DNA from: Methyloceanibacter methanicus
GTDB lineage: Bacteria; Pseudomonadota; Alphaproteobacteria; Rhizobiales; Methyloligellaceae
Assembly (NCBI RefSeq): GCF_001723285.1
Contig: NZ_LPWG01000014.1
Span: 124,001-188,000, forward strand
Direction of reading: 5' to 3'
DNA: 64,000 nt
The first letter of the stretch is position 1. Every line of letters begins with the position of its first letter. The notes under the pieces are model-generated. The model made no database searches and was not told the origin of the DNA. It saw only the letters and a list, made by a program, of their open reading frames with translations. The translations under genes and the position numbers were made by a program. This document shows, piece by piece, positions 9,552-17,990 of the stretch.

Positions 9552-10561
9552 GCCGCCGCCTGGCCGTCCCGCCCGCGCTCGGCGCGTTGCGCTTCTGGCT
9601 TCTTGCGGCCGCGTTCGCGCTCGCCGCCGCCACGCTGCTCCTGCCGCGCGTGACGCTGACCCGCAAGGCCTACGATGCGATGGCCTTCGTGGACGTGACG
9701 GCGAGTATGAACACGCGCGATGCCGTGGTTCGCGGCCGTCCGGCCAGCCGGATGGATCTGGTCAAGGATCGTTTGACGGCGCTCGTCGCGCAGTTGCCGT
9801 GCCAGTCCAAGCTTGGGCTTGGCATCTTCACCGCCCGGCGCGTCTTCGTGTTGTTCGAGCCCATCGAGGTCTGCGAGAACTTCTCGAGTATCGATTCGGC
9901 GATCCGCGCCCTCGACTGGCGCATGGCGTGGGAAGGCGACAGCTACGTCACGCTCGGCATTCATGATGCCCTGGCCGTCGTGAAACCACTCGATGCGACG
10001 TTGCTCTTCTTCACGGACGGCCACGAGGCGCCGCCGCTGCCGTGGACGGGCCTTCCTGCGTTCGAGGGTGAGGCGGGTGAGGTGCCCGGCCTTCTGGTCG
10101 CGTCGGCGGGCAAGACGCTCGTGCCGCTACCGAAGTTCGACGACGCGGGGCGCGAAATCGGGACGATGAGCGCGACCGATGTCCTGCAGGAAAATCGCTC
10201 GGGAGCACCGCCGCCGGATGCGTCGTCGCGTCCTGGCTGGCACCCGAAATGGGCGCCGTTTGGCGACATGCTGGTCGACAACAGCGAGCACATGACCTCC
10301 GTGAAGGAGGATCATTTGAAAGAGATCGCGACCCAGACCGGGCTCACCTACGCCCATCTGCAGAGTTCCGGCGCCTTGCTCCGGGACCTCACGGCGGTCG
10401 CGCAACCGCGCGACGTTCGGGTCGCGGCGGACATTCGTCCCTATCCGGCGGGGCTGGCGTTCCTGCTGCTCATCGTTCTCTACGGCGTCTTGCCGTTGCG
10501 CGAGCGTATCGGGCGCCGCCGCCACCAACCGAAACCAGCACTGAAAGAGGTTCTCCCATGA
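9548..10561 (+). CDS. mxaL: MxaL, VWA protein for methanol dehydrogenase calcium insertion
   Basis: A 337-residue membrane VWA protein. One N-terminal membrane segment (about 13-33) precedes a VWA domain with the metal-site motif FVDVTASMN (DxTxS form) and TLLFFTDGHEAPP; a second membrane segment near residue 300 (AGLAFLLLIVLYGVLP) is followed by a basic tail. Works with MxaA and MxaK in calcium insertion. Overlaps mxaK and mxaD by ATGA at both ends. Confidence 0.92.
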   Translation: MSRRLAVPPALGALRFWLLAAAFALAAATLLLPRVTLTRKAYDAMAFVDVTASMNTRDAVVRGRPASRMDLVKDRLTALVAQLPCQSKLGLGIFTARRVFVLFEPIEVCENFSSIDSAIRALDWRMAWEGDSYVTLGIHDALAVVKPLDATLLFFTDGHEAPPLPWTGLPAFEGEAGEVPGLLVASAGKTLVPLPKFDDAGREIGTMSATDVLQENRSGAPPPDASSRPGWHPKWAPFGDMLVDNSEHMTSVKEDHLKEIATQTGLTYAHLQSSGALLRDLTAVAQPRDVRVAADIRPYPAGLAFLLLIVLYGVLPLRERIGRRRHQPKPALKEVLP

Positions 10562-11091
10562 GGTTGTTTCGAACTGCCATGCTCCAAGTTCTTCTTGTCC
10601 TTGGGGCTGCGTCGGCGGGCGCGCACGGCCCGACGCCGCAAAAGGTCGAAGAGAGCATTGCCGTCGCCGCCCCGCCGGAAAAGGTTTGGGCCGTCGTCAA
10701 GAATTTCGACAGCCTGGTCTCGTGGAACCCCCTTGTCGAAACCAGCATGGGCACCGGCGGCAACGAGCCCGGCGCGGAACGAGTCGTGGTCCTGCGGTCG
10801 GGCGGGCAACTCAAGGACAGTCTGGACGAATATCTCGAGGACGAGATGTCCTATTCCTACCGGCTCGACACGCCGGACGTCGACGCCTTTCCCGTCAGCT
10901 TCTACTCGTCCACGCTGGCCGTGAAGCCGGGCGCGGACGGCGGCAGCGAGGTGACCTGGGACGCGCGTCTTTATCGCGCCGACACCGGCAACTTCCCGTC
11001 CGAGACGCAGAACGACCAGGCCGCCATCGACGCGGTCACCAAGTTCTACAGGGCGGGTCTGGAGGAGCTTAAGAAGAAGGCGGAGCAGTAA
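10558..11091 (+). CDS. mxaD: MxaD, SRPBCC-family periplasmic protein
   Basis: A 177-residue secreted protein with a signal peptide of about 22 residues and a polyketide-cyclase/START-like (SRPBCC) domain: PPEKVWAVVKNFDSLVSWNP then ERVVVLRSGGQLKDSLDEY. MxaD is reported to improve electron transfer between methanol dehydrogenase and cytochrome cL. Last classical mxa gene of this operon; the next gene starts two bases after its stop. Confidence 0.92.
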   Translation: MRLFRTAMLQVLLVLGAASAGAHGPTPQKVEESIAVAAPPEKVWAVVKNFDSLVSWNPLVETSMGTGGNEPGAERVVVLRSGGQLKDSLDEYLEDEMSYSYRLDTPDVDAFPVSFYSSTLAVKPGADGGSEVTWDARLYRADTGNFPSETQNDQAAIDAVTKFYRAGLEELKKKAEQ

Positions 11092-11093
11092 GG

Positions 11094-12089
11094 ATGATCG
11101 CGGCCCCGCGCGGTGTCGCCGGACGCTTTGGCGCGCTGGCTGTCGCGGCCGCGATCCTCGCCGCCCTCATCTCCGCTGCCTTGTCGGCACACACGCAAGC
11201 GGCTGCGCCACGCCTCTTCGTCACCAATCAAGCGGCGGGTCAGGTGGTGGTGATCGACACCGCAACCCATGAGCAACTGGCAACCGTCGAACTCGCCCCG
11301 GGGCCGGCGGTCATCGCTGCATCGCCTGACGGCCGGACTCTCTACGTCACCCATCCCGAGATCGGAAAGATCGACGTGCTGGACGCGCGCGCGCCGGACC
11401 GGCCGCGCAGCCTGTCTGTCGCGGGCACGCCCTTCGGGATCGCCGTCGGCGAAAGAGGGCGCCTCTTCGTCAGCGATTGGAACCGGGATCTCTTGTCGGT
11501 CATCGACAGCGCAACGGGCAAGACCGTTGCCGAGATTGCGGTTGGGCGCGCGCCCGCGCACGTGGCTCTCGACCCGAGGCTTCGGCGCGCCTATGTCGCA
11601 AACCGGGAGGACGACTCGATCACCGTGGTCGACATGGACCGCCTGACGGCGGTCGCCACGGTCAAGGTCGGCAAGGCGCCGTTTGCGCTTGCGGTCTCGC
11701 CCACAGGCGACCGCGTCTACGTGGCCAACGTCCGGAGCGGAGACGTCTCGGTTGTCGATGCCGCCTCGCTGGAAATCCGTAACACCGTCCGGACCGGTTC
11801 GATGCCCTACGGCGTCGCGGTCTCGCCGACCGGCGCGCGGGTCTTCGTGGCGAACCAGCAATCGGGAACGGTCAAGATGCTGGACGCGGCGTCCCTCGAG
11901 GCGCTCCAGCGCACCAAGGTGGGGAAATACCCCGAAACCGTCGCCATCCTGCCCGACGGCCGGCGGCTCTACGTGGTCAACTGGATGGCGGGAGACATCT
12001 CGGTCCTGGACGGCGAAACGGGACGGGAGGTGAAGCGCATTCCCGTGGGCGAGGGCATCCGCGGACTTGCCGTCGCGGCTTCGGACTAG
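11094..12089 (+). CDS. YVTN-type beta-propeller protein (mxaE position)
   Basis: A 331-residue exported protein: a hydrophobic signal or anchor at about residues 10-37, then seven or so YVTN beta-propeller blades with recurring GRTLYVTHP, RRAYVANREDDSITVVD, DRVYVANVRSGDVSVVD and RVFVANQQSGTVKMLD units. It starts two bases after mxaD, so it is probably cotranscribed with the mxa operon, at the place mxaE takes in other methylotrophs; I do not assign that symbol from synteny alone. A periplasmic binding or scaffold role in methanol oxidation is inference. Confidence 0.85.
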   Translation: MIAAPRGVAGRFGALAVAAAILAALISAALSAHTQAAAPRLFVTNQAAGQVVVIDTATHEQLATVELAPGPAVIAASPDGRTLYVTHPEIGKIDVLDARAPDRPRSLSVAGTPFGIAVGERGRLFVSDWNRDLLSVIDSATGKTVAEIAVGRAPAHVALDPRLRRAYVANREDDSITVVDMDRLTAVATVKVGKAPFALAVSPTGDRVYVANVRSGDVSVVDAASLEIRNTVRTGSMPYGVAVSPTGARVFVANQQSGTVKMLDAASLEALQRTKVGKYPETVAILPDGRRLYVVNWMAGDISVLDGETGREVKRIPVGEGIRGLAVAASD

Positions 12090-12099
12090 GGTCGGGCCG

Positions 12100-13002
12100 A
12101 TGCCGCGCGTGCCGACAACCGTGTCCGGATGGCCGTTCTTGGTTCTTCTCGTCGCGCTCGCCTTCCCGAACAGCGCGGCGCAGACGCTACCCCGCGGCAT
12201 CGAGGATCGGAGCGAACGCTTTCCATTCGTCGTGGAGATCGCCCAGTACGGCCGCATGATCTGCTCGGGCACGGTGCTCTATCCCCGCGTCGTGGTGACG
12301 TCGGCCCATTGTCTGCAACAGGTGACGCGGGCCCTGGGGCGCCGCTTCTATGTGGACGCTTATCTGCAGCCCAAGGAACTCTTCGTGCACGTGGTCATGA
12401 AAGGCCGCATGCGGTCCTTCGCGGTGGCGTCGGTCGAGATCGCGCCCGGCTGGCTTGGGGGAGAGAAGAGCCAGTCGAGCAGCGCGCGGCTTCCTCACGA
12501 CCTGGCATTGCTGGTGACGGCGGCACCGATCGCCGTCGACTTGCCGCGTGCCGTCTCGGACACCGATCCCGCATCGCTGCCGCGTCCGTCCACGGTGAAG
12601 ACGGGACGGCCGGGCGTGCTGGTGGCCTTTGGCGGCACGCGCTGTCTGGCGCCGGGAGACTGCGACGACGCGGGCGTTCGCCGCTATCTGCCTGTCACGT
12701 TGAAAGACGCCGCCGATTGCTTCAAGACCCGCCTCGATCGCGACGCTGGCTTGCCGGAGACCATATGGTGCATGGACGAGACCGTCCTGCCTGGCGACAG
12801 CGGCGGCGCCTTGCTGATTGAGGATGAGGACGAAGCGTTGCGCTATGTGGGCGTGATCTCGGCCCAGCGCGGTCTGCCGCCCGAGCTGGCCACCGTGTCC
12901 GGACGCCGCCAGAGTGCCGCGACGGCGCTTTCAGCAAATCTCGATTTCATAGAAGAAACCGCGCGGTCTCTTGGATACGGACGCGCTAGTTCGGATCCAT
13001 GA
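12100..13002 (+). CDS. trypsin-like (S1) serine protease, exported (mxaH position)
   Basis: A 300-residue secreted protein with a signal peptide to about residue 27 and a chymotrypsin-fold domain. The catalytic triad is visible: His70 in VTSAHC, Asp134 in LPHDLALL and Ser234 in GDSGGALL; cysteines at 55/71, 182/188 and 207/224 could form disulfides. It begins ten bases after the propeller gene, so it looks like the last gene of the extended mxa operon. Substrate unknown; processing or quality control of periplasmic methanol-oxidation proteins would fit but is not shown. The gene ends overlapping the opposite-strand gene by 17 bases. Confidence 0.88.
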   Translation: MPRVPTTVSGWPFLVLLVALAFPNSAAQTLPRGIEDRSERFPFVVEIAQYGRMICSGTVLYPRVVVTSAHCLQQVTRALGRRFYVDAYLQPKELFVHVVMKGRMRSFAVASVEIAPGWLGGEKSQSSSARLPHDLALLVTAAPIAVDLPRAVSDTDPASLPRPSTVKTGRPGVLVAFGGTRCLAPGDCDDAGVRRYLPVTLKDAADCFKTRLDRDAGLPETIWCMDETVLPGDSGGALLIEDEDEALRYVGVISAQRGLPPELATVSGRRQSAATALSANLDFIEETARSLGYGRASSDP

Positions 13003-13695
13003 GAGGGGCGAGCTTGTCCTTCATGGCGACGATCATCTCGTAATTCTCCTTGGAGGGCTCGAGGCGCTTCAGCGTCGCCGCCACCTTCCGGTAGATCTCG
13101 ATCGTCTGCTCTTTCTGCTCCGGGGTCAGGTTTGGATTGCGCTCCGCATGCTCCACGTTCAAGCGCAGGGCCTTGTCCGTGGCGCCGGGCGTCTTGCCTT
13201 GCGCGAGGAAGATGTAGCCGCGGACCACGGTGCCGGCGGTGTCGGACCAATCCTGGAGGTCCTTGAATCCGTGTGCTTGGCGACAGCCTCGAGGGCCGCG
13301 CGCTTCTCGGCGGACATGGCGTCGAGGTCCGATGCGGCGCTGCCGGGAGCCGGCGGCTGCTCCGGCATCTCCGTCCCGGGAAATTTCGCACCCGTCTCCC
13401 GGATCTTCGGAAAGGAGGCGATCAGCCGGGTCACCATGTCCTCCGTGAGGTCGACCTGGCGCACCGACGCGGTCATCGCCTCGAGCTGCGCGGGGTCGAA
13501 GCCACCTTCCGCCAGCCCTTGGGCTTGCACTTTGTCTTGCCCGGTATCCTGCACCTTGTCTTGCGCTTTGGCAGGGCTAAAGCCCGCAAGGCTCAGGCTT
13601 ACGGCCATGCTCAAGCAGAGAAGGTCGAGGGCCAGGATACGAATGACCGGGATGCGAAGGGACATGGGGGAGACTTTCATGAGACGGGGGTACAA
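12986..13695 (-). CDS. secreted protein of unknown function (frameshifted)
   Basis: A signal peptide (LDLLCLSMAVSLSLAGFSPAKA) is followed by a Gln/Asp-rich linker and an alpha-helical region. The frame breaks near 13270: after KHT the shifted frame reads GFKDLQDWSDTAGTVVRGY and continues to LAPLMDPN, so a base is probably missing. I chose the TTG at 13695 because AGGAGG lies just upstream; ATG codons at 13680 and 13665 are alternatives. Converges on the protease gene. No known domain recognised. Confidence 0.7.
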
Positions 13696-13972
13696 ACGAC
13701 CTCCTGTAGACGATCCCGGGTCCCGATAGCGATGCCATGTCTGGCAATTCTGTCCCTGGATAAATGCCTGTGACAGATGGCCTCAACTCTCTCCCGAAAG
13801 GAGGTAATCCGGACAGAAACCAGGGCGAAAGCGCACAAAACCTGGCAAGAAGAGTCGCCAAATCAGAGTGGCAAACTTTCCTACCAACCCCCATGATGTT
13901 CTTGACCCGCCTCCAGGCAATGTTGACACTTTTGCATCAACGCAAATCCGGAAGAACCAGGACGGGTCATCC
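13696..13972. other. intergenic region between divergent small genes
   Basis: Holds the upstream regions of the two divergent unknown genes. A TTGACA hexamer at 13923-13928 and an overlapping inverted repeat TTTGC-N6-GCAAA (13931-13946) precede the plus-strand gene, but no good -10 is seen at the right distance. No gene detected. Confidence 0.4.
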
Positions 13973-14347
13973 ATGCAGGCAAGATATCTCTTAGTTGCGT
14001 TGGCGGGCATCCTGGCGGCCGCACCTGCGGTCGCGGGCGGTGCCGGCTCTCCCCAAAAGATCAACGCGATGTTGTGCGATACCGAGGCACAGGCCATTGC
14101 CCTGGCCTCGGCGCTTTCGACGGGCAAGACCGAGCCCTTGGCGATCAATGCCGTGAACAAGACCGCGGGTTCCGAGGTGTGCGGCCGCTTCATCGGCTAT
14201 GCCGTTGTGGAGGTCGAAAAGACCAAGAATCAAGACGGTTCGTTGTTCATGCTCGCCGGGCTTCGCTTCGCCGAGGACGGACGCTTGGGGTGGACAGCCT
14301 CTTGGGTGACCCCGTTCGACGGGCTCAGCGTCGCGCGCGGCATCTAG
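13973..14347 (+). CDS. small secreted protein of unknown function
   Basis: A 124-residue product: signal peptide of about 20 residues (ARYLLVALAGILAAAPAVAG) and a small mature domain with two cysteines (INAMLCDTEAQAIALA; TAGSEVCGRFIGYAVVEVE). The ATG at 13973 directly precedes the signal peptide; the in-frame extension to 13868 adds only low-complexity upstream sequence. No family recognised. Confidence 0.65.
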   Translation: MQARYLLVALAGILAAAPAVAGGAGSPQKINAMLCDTEAQAIALASALSTGKTEPLAINAVNKTAGSEVCGRFIGYAVVEVEKTKNQDGSLFMLAGLRFAEDGRLGWTASWVTPFDGLSVARGI

Positions 14348-14352
14348 CGTTT

Positions 14353-14397
14353 GGGCACGACGGTGCCCGCGCATCCCTGATGGGCGCCTCTCGCCCA
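14353..14397 (+). terminator. two short hairpins after the small secreted protein
   Basis: GGGCAC-GACG-GTGCCC (14353-14368) and TGGGCG-CCTCT-CGCCCA (14381-14397) form consecutive 6-bp stems just after the stop. No T-run follows, so termination strength is uncertain. Confidence 0.4.
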
Positions 14398-14500
14398 CGC
14401 GCGGCCATCAGGCTGCGGACGGGTTGAACCGCCGGTGCGCCGGCAAGGGACTGTCACGCCCAGCCTAGGACTGGCGTGTGAAGATGATACTGTCCTTGCG

Positions 14501-16042
14501 ATGCATGGACCCTTGGCCAATAAGCGGCCCCGCAACGCCATCGAGCGGTTGCGGCGCGCAATTCTCGATCCGGCGACAAGCGCGGTTCACTATGGTGTCG
14601 CCGTAGCTGCTGTCGTTGGCATGGCGTGCCTCGCCTGGGGGCTCTATCCCTGGCTTGAAGGGCGCGCCTCCTTTCTCATCTTTATTCCCGGTCTGGCGAT
14701 CGCGGCCGGTTTCGGCGGGTTCGGCCCCGGTCTCCTGGCAACGCTTCTTTCCGCGGCGATCGGCTTCGCCCTCGTTCCGCCAAGCGACGTCACCCTCCCG
14801 GCCTTGGCCGAGGTCGGCGTGTTCACGGGCGTCGGACTCGGCATTGCCTGGTTGGGCGAACTACTGCGCCGCACGCGTCTGCGCAGCCGCCGCAGCGCCA
14901 AGGCGGTCCGCTCGCGCGAGGCGCATCTGCGCTCGATCCTGGACACCGTTCCCGACGCGACCGTGGTGATCGACGAGACCGGCATGATCCGGTCCTTCAG
15001 CGCGGCGGCAGAGCGGCTCTTCGGCCACCGGGAAGTCGATGTCGCCGGGAAGAACGTGGCGGTGTTGATGCCCTCGCCGTTCCGTGAGGAGCACGACGCC
15101 TATATCTCTCGCTATATCAGCACCGGCGAGAAGCGGATCATCGGTTTCGACCGCGTGGTGACGGGGGAGCGCAAGGACGGGTCCACATTCCCCATGAAGC
15201 TCGAGGTCGCGGAGATGCGATCCGGCGAGCAGCGATTCTTTACCGGGTTCATCCGTGACCTGACGGAACGCCAGAGAACCGAAAAGCAGTTGCAGGATCT
15301 GCAGACGGAGCTGGCGCGGCTGTCGCGCCTGACCGCCATGGGCGAGATGGCCTCGACCCTTGCGCATGAGGTCAACCAGCCCCTGACCGCGATTTCCAAC
15401 TATCTGCAAGGGTGCAACCGGCTGCTGGAGTCCATCGAGGGCGATAAGGTCCCCATGGTGCGCGAGGCGCTCGCGGCCACGACCAAGCAAACGCTGCGGG
15501 CCGGCGAGATCATCCGCCAACTCCGCGATTTCGTGACCCACCACGAGACCGCACGGGATCCCGCGGACATCAACGATCTCGTGGAGGAAGCCAGCGCGCT
15601 GGCGCTGATCGGCGCGCCGGACGAGGGCGTGAAGCCGAGCTTTCTGTTCGACACCTCTCTTCCCGACGTGAAAGTCGTCAAGGTCCAGGTTCAACAGGTT
15701 CTGCTGAACCTGATGCGCAATGCCATCGAAGCAATGGAAGGGTGCGACCCGAAAGTCCTATTGGTGTCCACGGCGCGGTCTTCCACGGATAAGAACGACG
15801 CCGGCGAGCCGATGGTGCAGATCACGGTCGCGGACACCGGGAGCGGCATCTCCGAGGAGATCGCCGACCAGCTGTTTCAGCCCTTTGTGACCACCAAGCC
15901 TAATGGCATGGGGGTGGGGCTGTCGATCTCCAAGCGCCTGGTGGAAACCCATGGAGGGCGCCTGTGGGTCGAACCGAACCCCGGGGGCGGCACGGTCTTC
16001 CGGTTCACGCTGGAGCCCGTCAGAAGCGAGGACAGGGCCTGA
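14501..16042 (+). CDS. fixL: FixL, haem PAS oxygen-sensing histidine kinase
   Basis: Membrane oxygen sensor that phosphorylates FixJ when oxygen is low. The 513-residue protein has an N-terminal membrane part (about residues 28-120), a haem PAS domain (about 145-265) and a HisKA/HATPase kinase. Expected haem-pocket residues are present: axial His198 in [10 protein letters not shown], Arg204, and Arg218 in [10 protein letters not shown] (Bradyrhizobium H200, R206, R220). The phosphoacceptor is His289 in [18 protein letters not shown]1 and G2 boxes ([27 protein letters not shown]) are intact. I chose the ATG at 14501; a longer start at 14435 is possible. Its TGA overlaps the fixJ ATG by one base. 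Confidence 0.95.
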   Translation: MHGPLANKRPRNAIERLRRAILDPATSAVHYGVAVAAVVGMACLAWGLYPWLEGRASFLIFIPGLAIAAGFGGFGPGLLATLLSAAIGFALVPPSDVTLPALAEVGVFTGVGLGIAWLGELLRRTRLRSRRSAKAVRSREAHLRSILDTVPDATVVIDETGMIRSFSAAAERLFGHREVDVAGKNVAVLMPSPFREEHDAYISRYISTGEKRIIGFDRVVTGERKDGSTFPMKLEVAEMRSGEQRFFTGFIRDLTERQRTEKQLQDLQTELARLSRLTAMGEMASTLAHEVNQPLTAISNYLQGCNRLLESIEGDKVPMVREALAATTKQTLRAGEIIRQLRDFVTHHETARDPADINDLVEEASALALIGAPDEGVKPSFLFDTSLPDVKVVKVQVQQVLLNLMRNAIEAMEGCDPKVLLVSTARSSTDKNDAGEPMVQITVADTGSGISEEIADQLFQPFVTTKPNGMGVGLSISKRLVETHGGRLWVEPNPGGGTVFRFTLEPVRSEDRA

Positions 16043-16668
16043 TGCCCGTCAATCCCGTCGTGCACATCGTCGACGACGACGAGGCGGTGCGTCAGTCCTT
16101 GGCGTTCATGCTCGGTTCGGCGGGGTTTCCCGTCCGGCTCTACGAGTCGGCCCAACTGTTCCTGGAGGCTGTCGATCCGATGCAATGCGGCTGCTTGATC
16201 ACGGATGTCCGCATGCCGGACATGACGGGCATCGAGCTCCTTGGGCGGATCAAGGACAAGATACCGTTCCTGCCTGCGATCGTCATCACCGGTCATGGCG
16301 ACATTCCGCTCGCCGTCGAGGCCATGAAGGCCGGCGCGGTGGACTTCATCGAAAAGCCCTTTGATGAAGAAGTGCTGCTCAAGGCGGTCGAAGCGGCGCT
16401 TGAAAGGGCGACCGGCGAGGGCGCCGACCAGATGCAGGAGGTCTTGAGCCGGCTTGCAAGCCTGTCCGAGCGCGAGCGTCAGGTCCTCGAGGGGCTGGTG
16501 GCGGGGCAGGCCAATAAAGTGATTGCCGCCGCGTACGGCATCAGTCCGCGAACGGTCGAGGTCTATCGCGCGAATGTCATGTCCAAGATGCAGGCGAACA
16601 GTCTGCCGGACTTGGTACGCATGGCCCTTCTGGCCCATATCGGACCGCCTGCCGGCGCCTCCGAATAG
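16042..16668 (+). CDS. fixJ: FixJ, NarL/FixJ-type response regulator
   Basis: A 208-residue transcription factor phosphorylated by FixL. The receiver domain has the acidic pair DDDE at 11-14, phosphoacceptor Asp55 in LITDVRMPDMTG and Lys105 in IEKPFDE. The C-terminal LuxR-type HTH (SERERQVLEGLVAGQANKVI, then ISPRTVEVYRANVMSKM) is complete. The one-base TGATG overlap with fixL supports the start and coupling. Its likely target here is fixK, whose upstream region has a FixJ-like box. Confidence 0.95.
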   Translation: MPVNPVVHIVDDDEAVRQSLAFMLGSAGFPVRLYESAQLFLEAVDPMQCGCLITDVRMPDMTGIELLGRIKDKIPFLPAIVITGHGDIPLAVEAMKAGAVDFIEKPFDEEVLLKAVEAALERATGEGADQMQEVLSRLASLSERERQVLEGLVAGQANKVIAAAYGISPRTVEVYRANVMSKMQANSLPDLVRMALLAHIGPPAGASE

Positions 16669-16703
16669 GGCTGCGCGCGCGCCGCTTCCGCCCCCTTTGC
16701 CGT

Positions 16704-16717
16704 TTGACGTGGCTCAA
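16704..16717 (+). promoter_or_regulatory. FixK/FNR-type box upstream of the receiver gene
   Basis: TTGACGTGGCTCAA fits the TTG-N8-CAA pattern of FixK/FNR sites. Its centre is 41.5 bases before a start site that would have TAGACT (16739-16744) as -10, which is class II activator geometry. Inferred target is the receiver gene at 16802. Confidence 0.5.
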
Positions 16718-16801
16718 GGTCGCACGCCCCGCATCACATAGACTTTTCAAGTGGCTGTGGTGAACCGCGGGGGCGACGGCCGATGTTTGGGGAAGAAACA
16801 A

Positions 16802-17203
16802 ATGAGTCATGCCGGCACCGTGCTGATTGCCGTTCGCGACGGCACGCTTGCGGATAGTCTAAGGTTTTCGTTGGAGCTCGAGGGCTATGAGACACGTTTC
16901 TGCGACGAGCATGCACTCTCTCCGATCCTGCGGGCACCAAGCCGCCACGGCACCTGCGTGGTGTTGGACCAGGACGTCTTTTCGCGGGTCGCGGAAGCTG
17001 GCGAATCGGAGCTTCCTTGCAATCCCTGTGTCCCGGTCATCCTCATGGTGTCCCAGAAAACCGAGCAGCTCCTTGCCAAAGCCAAGTCAGGCGGGGTCAC
17101 GAAGGTTCTGGAAAAGCCGATCCTTGGCGGGGTCATGTTGGAGACGATCCGGCAAGTGATTGAAAAGAATGGGCGTTCGGGCGGGCCCCTCCTGCCGTCC
17201 TAG
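16802..17203 (+). CDS. single-domain response regulator (receiver only)
   Basis: A 133-residue stand-alone receiver-like protein without output domain. The fold is recognisable: Asp56 in CVVLDQD as likely phosphoacceptor and Lys in KVLEKPILGG, but the first acidic cluster is weak (VRDG). GGGGAAG lies before the ATG. It lies between fixJ and fixK; as I recall a single-receiver gene occupies the same place in Bradyrhizobium. It may modulate the FixLJ relay, for example as a phosphate sink; that is inference. Confidence 0.8.
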   Translation: MSHAGTVLIAVRDGTLADSLRFSLELEGYETRFCDEHALSPILRAPSRHGTCVVLDQDVFSRVAEAGESELPCNPCVPVILMVSQKTEQLLAKAKSGGVTKVLEKPILGGVMLETIRQVIEKNGRSGGPLLPS

Positions 17204-17217
17204 GCCGTATCGGCCTA
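17201..17217 (+). terminator. inverted repeat at the end of the receiver gene
   Basis: TAGGCCG-TAT-CGGCCTA is a perfect 7-bp repeat that includes the stop codon of the receiver gene. It may help end transcription before the fixK promoter; no T-run follows. Confidence 0.4.
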
Positions 17218-17228
17218 CGTAGTTTCCC
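17215..17228 (+). promoter_or_regulatory. FixJ-type binding site in the fixK promoter
   Basis: CTACGTAG followed by TTTCCC resembles the GTAMGTAG high-affinity FixJ site and the conserved GTAGTTTCCC stretch of rhizobial fixK/nifA promoters (7 of 8 core positions). It lies 88 bases before the fixK start. Strongly suggests phospho-FixJ activation of fixK. Confidence 0.6.
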
Positions 17229-17248
17229 TTAGGGAACAGGCCCGAATT

Positions 17249-17262
17249 TTGATCGAGCGCAA
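17249..17262 (+). promoter_or_regulatory. FixK/FNR-type box in the fixK promoter
   Basis: TTGATCGAGCGCAA: a perfect left half (TTGAT) and a CGCAA right half. It differs by one base from the reverse complement of the ccoN box (TTGATCCAGCGCAA), which supports both. Lying downstream of the FixJ site, it could mediate autoregulation; the sign cannot be decided from sequence. Confidence 0.6.
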
Positions 17263-17309
17263 AAATCTCTATCTCTGACGTCAGTCAAATTAACCTTTCG
17301 GGGGTTATC

Positions 17310-17990
17310 ATGCTGACGCCGAATCCCGTGCTCGACTTCCCGCAGACACAAACGTCGCCGACGTCGGCGCTCCTGGCGCATGCTCGAGACGACGACGACC
17401 TTCAGACATCGAGCGTTCCGATCAACTTCGCCCGCAACAGCGAGATTTTCGCCGAGGGCGAGGGGGCCGGATATGTATACAAAATCGTTTCCGGCGTGGT
17501 TCGCGTGTCGAAGTTGCTGCCTGACGGGCGCCGGCAGATCAGCGCGTTTCATCTTCCCGGTGACATGTTCGGTTTCGAAGTGGACGACGTGCATCACGTG
17601 TCCGCCGAGGCGATCGGGCCCGTCAAGGTTCTTGCCTATAAATGGCAGAGCCTGCTGAGCGCGACGTCCTCGCGCGGCTTCGTGCATGAGCTGCTCAACC
17701 GCACCATGATCGGGCTGCGGCAGACTCAGGATCATCTGCTGCTTCTTGGCCGCAAGAATGCGCTGGAGCGGCTCGCGGCGTTCCTGATCGAGATGGCGCG
17801 CCGGACTGGCTCGGACCGCTCGCTGCATCTTGCAATGCCGCGCCATGACATCGCCGACTATCTCGGCCTCACGCTGGAGACCGTTTCGAGGATGTTCGCC
17901 GAACTGAAAGAGGCAGGCATCATCAAGCTCGAATCGGCCCGGCAGGTATCGGTGCTCGACATGTCCAAGCTCGAGGCCATGGCGACATGA
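17310..17990 (+). CDS. fixK: FixK, Crp/Fnr-family regulator without Fe-S cysteines
   Basis: A 226-residue Crp/Fnr transcription factor. Residues 35-130 form the cyclic-nucleotide-like beta barrel and the C-terminal winged helix contains HDIADYLGLTLETVSRMFAELKEAGII with the E-xx-SR recognition pattern of FNR/FixK. There is no cysteine in the protein, so it cannot carry the FNR 4Fe-4S sensor and fits FixK, with oxygen sensing done by FixLJ. Candidate targets are ccoN, the receiver gene and itself. Ends in an ATGA overlap with the cytochrome c gene. Confidence 0.92.
   Translation: MLTPNPVLDFPQTQTSPTSALLAHARDDDDLQTSSVPINFARNSEIFAEGEGAGYVYKIVSGVVRVSKLLPDGRRQISAFHLPGDMFGFEVDDVHHVSAEAIGPVKVLAYKWQSLLSATSSRGFVHELLNRTMIGLRQTQDHLLLLGRKNALERLAAFLIEMARRTGSDRSLHLAMPRHDIADYLGLTLETVSRMFAELKEAGIIKLESARQVSVLDMSKLEAMAT

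Noticed and set aside
14405-14480. Possible cobalamin riboswitch before fixL (GCCGGTGCGCCGGC and GGGACTGTCACGCC pieces).
   Set aside because: The pieces are short and out of the expected order, the B12-box is not matched, and fixL is not a cobalamin gene.
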